A stretch of 64,000 nt of DNA, taken from assembly GCA_947846985.1 (NCBI GenBank), contig CANTUZ010000003.1:59034096-59098095 (forward strand). The letters are read 5' to 3'. The first letter of the stretch is position 1. Each line of letters begins with the position of its first letter. The position numbers were made by a program, and so were the translations under genes. The DNA is from Fratercula arctica (Eukaryota > Chordata > Aves > Charadriiformes > Alcidae). Below the pieces are notes generated by a model. The model was not told where the DNA came from and searched no databases. It saw nothing but the letters and a program-made list of their open reading frames with translations. Shown here one piece after another: positions 53,941 to 64,000 of the stretch.

Positions 53941-56900
53941 GCAAATGACTCAGATTAGGTTAAGGATTTTAGAACTCAAAAGAGATGTCCTTAAGGCCCA
54001 CAGGGTTTGTAGCTTGTACGACAGATGACCATGCACAGGAATCGCGTAACACCCTGTGCTTGCTTTCCTTCCTGAACTGTACTGCCAGCAGCTCCCAGAC
54101 ATTTCCTCATGGCTCTTAATTTCTGTTTTTCTACCATTTTTTAAGCAAAGGATTCTCCACTTTTGCTTCCCATAGAAATGTAAGTACAATGCAGTTGTGC
54201 ATCTGAGTCCCATTACGCAAGAGACCCTCACTCTATTGCTTCTTCATAACCATGCAGTTTGATAATTTAGAACAGTAGCTCTTAGGACTTGAGCACATTA
54301 ATCAGCAAAATCAGCAGCATAAAGGGTTCTCGGTGGGATTCAGAGACTCTTCCAAACTGAGGCAAGGTGCCTGGAAAGGTTTTTAAGCCCTGTTACGGCC
54401 AAAAGCACCATAAGGTGAAGAGCATACCAAGTTCTGTGATCCACCCCTCCAACCTTCCTTCTACACCATCATTTTTCAACTCCACTGTGTACCTTGTGGG
54501 TACTTTGGGCCATGCACCCTCCACAGATGAAAAGCAGGCCTTGCTGCGCCTGCTAGTGGGCTAAAATATAGTCTGCCCATGCTCAAGTCATCCAGACCAC
54601 CTTGGACGCACACACATTAAGGCGGCAAGCGTGCCTGCACTTCTCCCTTCAGAGATCTCCGGAACATAGCCCGCAGCCATGCAGTGGAGGTGCCATAAGC
54701 TGTGCAGATAGCACGCAAGGTTGGAGCTTTTCAATGGACTTAAGACCCCTCTTACAGACAGTTGACCATTCTGTGTGTGAGGACCCTGCCACTTAGCATC
54801 TTGGCTGAACTAGGCTACCATTGCCTTAACACTTTCCAAGTAGTGCCCTCCAAGGATAGTATTTCATGCAATCCATGAAACCCCCAAGTGCTGTTTCAAT
54901 TTGGCCTATTAAAGTGCGCTTGTCTTCCTCCTGACAAAATAAAAAGGTCAGAAATAGAGGGGAATAGGAAAAATATGGCACAGAAAAGAAAAAATTCAAG
55001 TAAACATGAAAGATATGGCAAGTCAGAGTGCCACAAATGCAAAATGCTAATATGCAACATGATTAAAGCCTTGATCCTGTGAAATGTGTAGGGCACACGT
55101 CGAGCCTATTTTACTTACAAGGAAAGAAAACAATCCTATTTCCAATACATTTATCTTCTAACTTCCTTTTGCTAAAAACATGTTTGTTTTTGAATGAATT
55201 ACTTCGGGAAAAGGCGAGAGAAATGGGTGTGGTGGATTTGGAGGAAAAATAAATACTCTGAGTTTGAACTAATTTTAAAAAAATGACCCATGCACCACAG
55301 AGCATGCTGGAGACCAGGTTTCTGCTCTTCAGCTGTTTCTGGAGGCTGAAGGAGAACAAATGGACTGAACTGATTCTACCATCCATAGCAGGTAGTACCA
55401 GAAGTTCTGTACCCTTTGAGAGAGCAAGACAGAACAGGAAATGTAATCCTAATGAGCCACACAATCTACACACTCCATTTTTTTCTACTTGATCTTTGCA
55501 GTAGTTGATCCTTAATACATGCTGTATTTAAAGTCTGGCATGCCAAAGCTTGGGACTGGACTGGATGCAATCTTGCTGCTGTGGGAGAGCTAGCTGTCAA
55601 AAACTCTTTCTAGTAGACTCTGCTCTCCACCACTTCCAGCCACTTTCTAGAAATCGGTGGACTGATGCTTGTGTTGGCAAGTGGCTTCACTACTCCGGGT
55701 AGACTCATAGTGGGAAACCCTATCAGCTGTAAAAATCACTTCTCTGTACTCACCTTCCCCTTCCTTCTCCCACTAGAAGTCCAGCTGGCTCAATGTATCT
55801 ATATCCCACGGGAGTCAGACTGTATTTATTTGGCTGCACACCCCTGCTCCCTACCGTGAGTGTACAGCAACCGTGCTGGGCTTCGGTGATCATACTGCGC
55901 TTGGTCTGCCCAGCGTACACAAGCTCAGAGCCTCAAAGGTCCTCTCCACCGCGGGACACATATGTTAAAAGTAAACACATATGAGACGTACTGAGAGCCA
56001 TTCAGATTTGTGCTTGACTGATAGAGCAGATGTACCTTTTATTTCCAGGGTACGTATTTTCAGTAGGTCCCAACTGGCCACAGTTTTCAGATCCTTTGGC
56101 TGTTCCTGTGTTGCAGGATAATAAGCGAAGGCAGATGTTCCAGTTCTCAGTGTCTTTGCCTGAAGAGATATAAATCACATCGTAGGTATTATTTCTTCAT
56201 ATGTTGTGTCATTTGCTGAACAATTAAGTGTGCGTTGCTGAAGGATTAATAAGTGAGCCAAGGCTACAGAACATAATACAACTCCACGGCAAGAGATGAC
56301 AATGCAATTCTTTAATACTGCAATAGTATTTCATGTAAAACCAGCTGATGTAAAATCAATCCCATGCTAAATTGTGTTTTCCCATTCAGTCCTTTTAAAC
56401 TTTAAAAAAAAAGTGGGAAAGATACCAACAGCCCATAAATAATCTCTAAATAACGTGTTACAGGCTGATGATAAGTGGCACTCTCACAAACCCATATTTA
56501 TATTAAAAAACCTCATATGTATACATTATATAGACTATCAATTATAACAGCCGAAAGCAAAATAAATGTGATGAATGTATATCTACTCTACTATCCATTA
56601 CATCTCATCTCTGCGAGAAAATAGTATTTTTATTCCAAGCTATATATCTTATAAAATTAACACAAGCTATATGTTCTAGCCACATCAAAATCTAAATACC
56701 TACATCCAAGACATCTGCAATTACGCAGAAGCGTATTGTAAACTATACACAAATGAGTAGTAAACCACTAGTTTTTCATAGAGGCCCACAGAGAAAAGAC
56801 CTATCACAGATACTTTGGCAGGTAAATTAATAGATTCATCCTTGCAAAATTGCGCTTCTTTCAATAAACAAGGCTCTGGGGTGTGATTTTGGGCAGTATC

Positions 56901-59900
56901 TTCACAATATACAACAGCTAAACACTAAGACCACTGGGACCCAGCGCAGGTCAAAAAGCAGCCAGCCAGTTCAGAGGTTTTCACTTTTGTCTATCTCTTG
57001 GAAAGCTGCTTGAGGGGCAATGGCTGCTGGTCCCCTCCCAGCCCCCAGGGTGGTACCACAAAAAGCCTGTCTCTGCGGCCAGCGCTGGCTCCACTGGCTG
57101 TGGCTTGAGAGGACGGAACAAACGACCCTTCCCGCGGAGGGTGTTGATCCCCTGGCTCTATGGATAATGCTTGGCTGTTGCTAGCACAGCAATTACGCTG
57201 CAGGAAAACTTGCTTCCAAATAATTTAGTCTTTATTTACTCAGTGGAAAAAAAAAAAAAAAAAAAAAAAAGAGCTAAAAGGTGAAAGCTAATGAGGTACT
57301 GGAGCAGGAATTATTTTACAGTAATAAAATACTTTGCATGTTTCTAAGGGCACAACATCATGCACAGATCCACAGAGAGTCCTTCAGAGCAAGCTTTCCT
57401 GAGGACCCTGTACCTCTACACACAGCTGGGTGGTGGGAAAGCTGCTACGTCAGCTTCTGCCATCGCACTGAGAAGGCAGGGTACAAGTTAATTGAAAAGA
57501 CGAGGCGTAGTTCGGGCAACTGAGGAAGGTGAACAAGCAGAGAAAGCAACTAAGTGCCCTTTCTTTCTCTGTTAACTTTACACGCGAAGTATTTTTTATA
57601 ATGGTTTTTAAACCTAAAGTTGAAACTATTCCATATTCCAGCTCTATGGTCCCATGATTTATCTAGTTCACAAAGTTCCTGGTGCCCTTCTCACATATGT
57701 GTAATGTTTCTCATTTGGCTGCTTTTTAAATTAGTGTATTTATGTATAAATAAGCTAAACTAGGAGATGCCTCACTGCGTAACTGGCAAACTGCACTGGG
57801 GGCAAGAGTGCTTGCCAAGTTGTAGCAGGAGCACGGATCATGATCAAGACATCATGATAGCACCTAGGAAAGGAATGATGCAATACAGAGCTCGAGGCTT
57901 CACTTCTTGCCTCCACCACTGACCCACGCAGACAGGGCGAGAACTGCTCAGTGTCCCCGTTTGCTCCTCTAAGTTACGGCACGCTCAGAAATACATCAGC
58001 TGGGGAGTTTGAGGCTAAACTCATCTAAACCAATTTTGATTCCTTCCATCATGTCTCTCATTAAGTGTAAAGTGCCTCCGGGGAAAGGCAGCTGATTAAA
58101 CAGATTCCTCTGTGACATAATGAATTTACAAAACCCCTCCGGTTTCGCTGGGGATGTTTGGGGAAAGATATCTTCAGCCACCAAGGGCAAAGTCCACCAA
58201 GAGGGAGAATCACTCCATTTCCTCTGCCAGGGGGCCTGACAAACCTTCCCCACCTGCTCTGGGGGCTGAAAGGAGATGCCTGCTGAGCACTGGGAGGGAG
58301 AGGAGAAGGGGCAAGGATACAGACATCCATCCATGCAGGGCACCAGCGCAGCAGCCCACTGCACCCACGCTGAAGCGTGCAGGTCACAGCCTCCTTGCTT
58401 CCCTTGGCAATCACAGCCCAGCCCCGCCAGCTTCCCCACACAGCTCCTGAGCTACAGCCCCAAGGCAAAGCTCTCAGAGGCAAGCTCTGCCCACAGAGAG
58501 GTATTGCCTCCAGGAAAGGAGTACGAGGCTTTTTTCCAGCGTGCAGATCCTGTTTTTCATGTGACTCAGCTCTGCAAAGTCCATAAGGATGACACGGGCT
58601 GTGCTTTATTAGCAGTTAGGTTAATGTTTGGAAATAAAAAGACTGATGGTTTTATCTGTTTAATCATTTGGTGCTGCCAAGAGCGACCATAAGCACAGCC
58701 CAACGGTGCATGAAGAGAGTACAGCCTGACATTCGTTTCCCACCACTAAAATCCAAACATTAGCATACAAGTTGCTTAGCAGGCTGGCAGGGGCAGGCAG
58801 CCAGGAGCGCAGCTATTGGAGTGACTCAATGATCATAATTTTTCTTCATGGAGATTTTCAGCCTCCTCGCAATGGAAGGAAATAGGGATGGATGAGGTGG
58901 GCTGATTTCAAAGTCTGGCAGTTCATTTGTGTTTGCCCAGCTTTCCCGTGCCCTCAGCTGAACCAGGCTACGGAACTAAAAGACTCCTCTAGTTTTTCCC
59001 CAATATTATTTCACTTGTATGCAGGAGTCTCTCTCCCCCCCCCCCCCATCTTTTTTCTTAAATCTCCTCTTCTCAGGTACATTCTTTAGCAAACAGTAGC
59101 TGCAATGCGGATTCACCACATGTAACCAGGCGATGCTACTGACCTGCCATATGCAGCCAGCAGCAGCTATAGCAATTCATCACTGAGAAGAGATTAGATG
59201 GCTAGCTCTCGCGGGCAGCTGGCACCCAGACAACACTGGATGTGGCAGATGCCATCAGTGCAAAGAGCAGAATAAGAGACAAAAGGAGCCAACAGACATA
59301 AGGACCTTGTCTTAATAGACGACAGCTACCTCAGCTAGTGTTTATCACCATTTATCACCAAATAAGTGCAGCTGTTAGACTCATTGAGCCTTTGAAATGT
59401 ACGCAGAGCAGAATTTGGCGATTTTTGGCTGAGTTACACAGAACACCTCTCCTTCTGTACACAAAGTCAAGGGGGAGAGAAGCCACTGAAACAATCACGG
59501 TGGAGTTGCACTCCAAGCAAAGCTTCCTCAGATGTGCCAACACACACTTTACCCACTTCTGGGAAGGCGCGGGCTGTGCACATAATGGTCCAGCTGGACC
59601 AACAATTCCAATGAGTAACTATTGTGCTGTTGTAAGAGCACTGCAGAGCTTATAACCAGCCACATAAAGCGCATTTTGTAAAAGCTTCTTAGCCCCTCAT
59701 AGGTGGGTTGTCACATAGAGGACTGGCTGACCACATTAAACAAGACAGAGCTTCTGCAGGGCTGGCAGACCTGAAACACAAGGACTTGAGACCCTTAAAG
59801 CTTCTGCCATTGTCCTGCATCTAATGTCTTTCTCCTATTTTTATTCTGTTGGTATCGACTCTTTCCAATCAAAAGGGCAGTAGCAGCAACCCATCTTCTT

Positions 59901-60682
59901 GATCACCTTCTCACATACCTGTGATGTTTCCAAGAGAGAAGATGCTGTCAGGAGCTGCCCATGGCTTTAACATGTCAGCTCAACACTTCAAATCCTTTTT
60001 CCTCTGCCAGAACTATGCTGTTCGCTAGTATAAAAATAAGCAGAGTCTGAGCTCTACCTACTCTCCCCTGCCTTTCCTCATATACTTACCAGAAAAATAG
60101 CTGAAGCAAAACTCCCACACACTGCACAAGATCCAGAATCATGCAGCCCTAAAACAGGCTTTTTCCTGTCCCAAGTCTATGCTAGAATTTAACACTTGCA
60201 AGATTATAGCACCTTTAGAGCAGGGGAGGTAGGGGGGAAAATCCAAACAAACCTGAACACACCCAAAATGTGCTGCCACTTCCATAACTAGCAGAATCCC
60301 ACAGCACTAAGCTAAAATAAAAATAAAATAAAAAAAGTCTTACCACCACATCTTTAACCCTAGCCTCAAGGCAACCTCTACTCCACAACTATATAATTTC
60401 CCTCCAGCTTCACATTTTCAGCCTTGCCATCCTAATGAGAAACCTTTGCCAGCTGGATCCAGCTCCCAAAGCAATCTCCGTAATGAGGACAGGCACCTGG
60501 GGACCTACCTGCTTGGCTCAGGGGGGAAACGTGGTTTGTTTTTCCAATCCCCCATACTGCAGAGTCCTTTGAGGCCATGATAAGGGAATGCCAGACCACC
60601 TGGCAGCAAGAGCAGATGAAGAGGGATGGGACTGACAAAGAGCTGAGATGTGGGTGGGAGCTAGGGTGGGAGGAAAGTGTTA
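53941..60682. other. Intergenic sequence without recognised genes
   Basis: No exon of AIG1, the expected next gene, or any other gene was recognised. Contains an A24 run (57247-57270), a T-rich and C-rich run near 59033-59047, and blocks at 58010-58160 and 58540-58700 that look constrained but non-coding. Confidence 0.5.
57247..57270 (+). repeat. Poly-A run, 24 bases
   Basis: Twenty-four consecutive A residues. The flanks were not recognised as a SINE or processed transcript. Confidence 0.9.
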
Positions 60683-62780
60683 GAATCATAGAATCATTGA
60701 TGTTGGAAAACATCTTTAAGATCATCAAATCCAACCATTAACTTAACACTACCAAGTCCACCACTAAACCATGTCCCCCAGCACATCTACACATCTTTTA
60801 AATACCTCCAGGGATGGTGCCTCAACCACTTCCATGGGCAGCCTGTTCCAATGCTTGATAACCCTTTCAGTGAAGAAATATCCCTAATATCCAATCTAAA
60901 CCTCCCCTGGCACAAATTGAGGCCATTTCCTCTTGTCCTATCACCTGTTACTTGGGAGAAGAGACCGACCCCCACCTTCCTACAACCTCCTTTCAGGTAG
61001 TTGTAGAGAGCGGTAAGGTCTCCCCTCAGCCTCCTTTTCTCCAGGCTAAACAACCCCAGTTCCCTCAGCCTCATAAGACTTGTTCTCTAAACCTTTCACC
61101 AGCTTCATTGCTCTTCTTTGAATGTGCTCCAGCACCTCAATGTCTGTCTTGTAGTGAGGGGCCCAAAACTGGACACAGTATTCAAGGTGGGGCCTCACCA
61201 GTGCCGAGTACAGGGGGACCATCACTTCCCTAGTCCTGCTGGCCACGCTATTCCTGATACAGGTCAGGACACTGTTGGCCTTCTTGGCCACCTGAGCACG
61301 CTGCTGGCTCATATTCAGCTGGCTGTTGACCGACACCCCCAGGTCCTTTTCAGCCAGGCAGCTCTCCAGCCACTCTTCCCCAGGCCTGTAGCGCTGCAGG
61401 GGGGTGTTGTGACCCAAGTGCAGGACCCAGCGCTTGGCCTTGTTGAACCTCATACCGTTGGCTTCAGCCCATTGATCCAGCCAGTCCAGATCCCTCTGTA
61501 GAGCTTTTCTACCCTCAAGCAGATCAACACTCCTGCCCAACTTGGTGTCATCTGCAAACTTGCTGATGCAATCCCCTTGTCCAGATCATTGATAAAGATA
61601 TTGAATAGAACTGGCCCCAATACTGAGCCCTGGGGATCTCCACTCCCTGTCCCTGCCTTCCAGCTCAGGGGTCTGGGTACCCTGAGAACAACTGTTCTTA
61701 CTATTAAAGGCTGAGGCAAAGAAGGCATTAAGTACCTCAGCCTTTTCCTCATCCCTTGTCACTATGTTTCCCCCTGCATCTAATAAAGGATGGAGATTCT
61801 CCTTAGCCCTCCTTTTGTTGCTAATGTATTTGTAGAAACATTTTTATTGTCTTTTACAGCAGTAGCCAGATTAAGTTCCAGTTGGGCTTTGGCTCTTCTA
61901 ATTTTCTCCCTGCATAACCTCACAACCTCCTTGTAGTCCTCCTGAGTGGCCTGCCCCTCTTCCAAAGGTCATAAACTCTCCTTTTTTTTCCTGAGTTCCA
62001 GCCAGTGCTCTCTGTTCAGCCAGGCTGGTCTTCTTCCCCGCTGGCTCATCTTACAGCACATGGGGATGGCCTGCTCCTGCACCTTTAAGATTTCCTTCTT
62101 GAAGAATGTCGAGCCTTCCCGGACTGCCTCCCGAGGGACTGTGTCAAACAGTCTCCTAAACAGGTCGAAGTCTGCCCTCCCAAAGCCCAAGGCAGCAGTT
62201 CTGCTGAGCTGACCCCTCTCCTTACTTCTCTAAGAATTGAAAACTCTTATCATTTTGTGATCGCTGTGCCCAAGACAGCCTCCAACCACCACATCACCCA
62301 CTAGTCCTTCTTTGTTCAAACATAACAGGCCCAGCAGGGTGTCTTCCCTAGTTGGCTCCCTCACCAGCTGTGTCAGGAAGTTATCTTCCACACAATCCAG
62401 GAACATCCTAGACTGTTTCCTCTCTGCTGTATTGTATTTCCATGAGAACACAGGCTAGCGATTGTGAGACTTCTCCCAGCTGCTTACAGAATATTTTGTC
62501 TGCCTCTTGATCCTGATTGGGTGGTCTACAACAGATTCCCAACATGATATCTGCCTTCTTGGCCTTCCCCCTGATTCTTACCCATAAACACTCAACCCTA
62601 TCGCCACCATCATTAAGGTCTAGACAATCAAAACACTCCCTAACATACAGGGCTACCCCACCACCTCTCCTTCCTTGCCTGTCCCCTCTGATCAGAGCCC
62701 TTGGGTAAGAGCACCCAGCTTTCATCCCAAGCCTGAGAAGAGGGTGTAGGGTGCTGGTGCACATCTGGCAAAACTGCCTT
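60683..62780 (-). mobile_element. CR1 LINE, 5'-truncated and internally deleted
   Basis: About 2.1 kb of CR1 in - orientation, 3' end at the left (AGAATCATAGAATCATTGA). From the right, the - strand encodes: part of the endonuclease domain (GRRGGGVALYVRECFDCLDL, GGCLGHSDHKMI); the linker (RRGRRPAWLNRE, REKIRRAKAQLELNLATAV); then, after a deletion near 61640-61670, the late RT region ([20 protein letters not shown], then a frameshift before the thumb); and the C-terminus ([45 protein letters not shown]). The RT fingers and first half of the palm, including the catalytic segment before PQGS, are missing. Frameshifts and stops make it non-functional. Same subfamily as the copy at 2640-3083, in opposite orientation. 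Confidence 0.93.
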
Positions 62781-64000
62781 TTTGTTTTATAGCTTTGTTT
62801 CTTTACTATGCCTTCCCCCCCCCCCCCCCCCCTCCGTTTTGTTTGCTGTGTTTCAGTCACAGTTAGTTGGGAATGGGAAGCTTCACTTTCTCATGAAGTT
62901 ACTGTTCAGTCAAAGCCCAACTTTAAAAATACATTTTCTAAATATGCACTATTCACTCTTGTCCTCAGTGATTTGATTGGCAGAAACAAGAGCTGCAAAA
63001 GTGGATCTTGTCAGTCATTCTTAAGCCTTCCTTAATATGGAAACAATCACTTGCCATTTCAACCATATTTTTAAAGGGGCACAGTGTACTTAATAAGATG
63101 CACACACCTGCAGTCTCAGCCTCTTTTCATTTTCTGGTAAAAAATTACTTGTGGGGACTGCAGGTGTGCACGAGCAAGATAACAGATCCTTCCAGGTGGC
63201 ACCTGAAAACCCATCCTGGCCTATTTTGTGTCATTTTCTGTGAATGCACCGCAGGTATGTGTACATCTGCATGTACTTTCCATGCCACAGACACCCACGG
63301 GCACGTCTCGGAGCGTCTGTCCCATGAAATCCAGAGGAGGAGTGTGTGCTGGTGCGCAGGAGAGGCACTGCACCCTGCAGCACCTCGCGCCTGGGGGAAG
63401 CGGAGGGCACAGGCGTTTGCTCTGCTACAGGTTATGTTGGCTCTGTGGCAGAAGGTGGGCTCAACACGGAGGAGATTTTGCTATTTGCTATTTTTATGCT
63501 CGGCTTTCTTTCTTTGGGAAGCCCAGCAGGGGATTAGGGTTTATTCACACATGGTCGTCACATGCGTGTTGTGGACACAGACCCCATGTCATGCAGTGCC
63601 CACTCATTTCAGACCTGTCTTTAAGAAGCAGTGAGCACCCATGGCACTGGCTGTACTCTGAGGGACATGGAGACGTTCAGCAACTTTAAAAGAAGACCAA
63701 GGAAGTCTGATGCTGGGGTCCCAAATTATGTTTGGAGAATGGTTCCACAACAAGTGAAACATTTCTTTTTCATTAAAAGACCTCCTAAGAATTAAACTAG
63801 AATTATTCTATGGTAAATTTAGCTACAGCATTTCTGGGACAGGATGTCCAGAGAACAAGCATCCTTCGTCTTATCACCAGAAGGTCTCAATTCTGACCTG
63901 AAACACAAATTTGGTGCCAGGTGTAGTACTGTGTTTGTGATCTGTTGCAAATGCCAGCCAGAGAAGGAATGTGCTGCTCTATGGCACGCAAGTAAAAAGC
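62781..64000. other. Intergenic sequence at the right edge, nothing recognised
   Basis: Begins with the C18 run next to the CR1 and continues as single-copy-looking sequence with no recognised exon. Confidence 0.5.
62815..62832 (+). repeat. Poly-C run, 18 bases
   Basis: Eighteen consecutive C residues about 35 bp beyond the 5' truncation point of the CR1. Confidence 0.9.

Noticed and set aside
57240..57275. A24 run as the tail of a processed pseudogene or SINE
   Set aside because: Upstream sequence showed no recognisable transcript or SINE head and no flanking duplication was evident.
44871..64000. Searched for AIG1 exons, expected here on the - strand from human synteny
   Set aside because: None of the AIG1 membrane-segment motifs could be found in either strand; the gene probably lies beyond the right edge.

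Overview
The window is nuclear DNA from a bird. Evidence: split genes with GT-AG introns, CpG-island promoters, chicken-repeat-1 (CR1) LINE fragments ending in the avian ATTCTATGA-type 3' tail, and solo LTRs of avian endogenous-retrovirus type. No prokaryotic features, tRNA, rRNA or CRISPR were seen. The species cannot be fixed from the sequence; presence of these LTR families fits a neoavian bird, which is inference.

Layout. At 1-80 there is a GC-rich edge with an open frame ending in a GTATGT donor, possibly an exon of an unidentified transcript. A CR1 3' end (about 2640-3083, + strand) abuts the CpG-island promoter of FUCA2 (+ strand, 7 coding exons, 3316-14011, 465 aa). FUCA2 converges tail to tail with PEX3 (- strand, 12 coding exons, 34339 down to 15379, 369 aa). 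PEX3 shares a 129-bp head-to-head CpG-island promoter with ADAT2 (+ strand, 6 coding exons, 34469-44870, 178 aa). From 44871 to 64000 no coding exon was recognised: it is intergenic DNA with CR1 copies, a degraded L1-like LINE relic and some sequence that looks conserved but is non-coding. The order FUCA2-PEX3-ADAT2, with these orientations, matches human 6q24.2, where PHACTR2 and AIG1 flank the trio; neither flanking gene was found here.

The three genes are housekeeping and functionally unrelated: a secreted/lysosomal glycosidase, a peroxisomal membrane-protein docking factor, and the catalytic subunit of the tRNA A34-to-I34 deaminase. Only PEX3 and ADAT2 share a control region.

Most interesting points: (1) ADAT2 intron 3 has a perfect U12-type (minor spliceosome) 5' splice site and branch point but its reading frame requires an intron ending in AT rather than AG or AC; (2) a relic of an L1-clade reverse transcriptase, unusual in a bird, lies at about 53550-53940; (3) an 802-bp solo LTR with a candidate GTGTG target duplication lies in ADAT2 intron 2; (4) six GAGCCC repeats, able to form a G-quadruplex on the other strand, sit 68 bp before the FUCA2 start codon. 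No previously undescribed multi-gene system was found.
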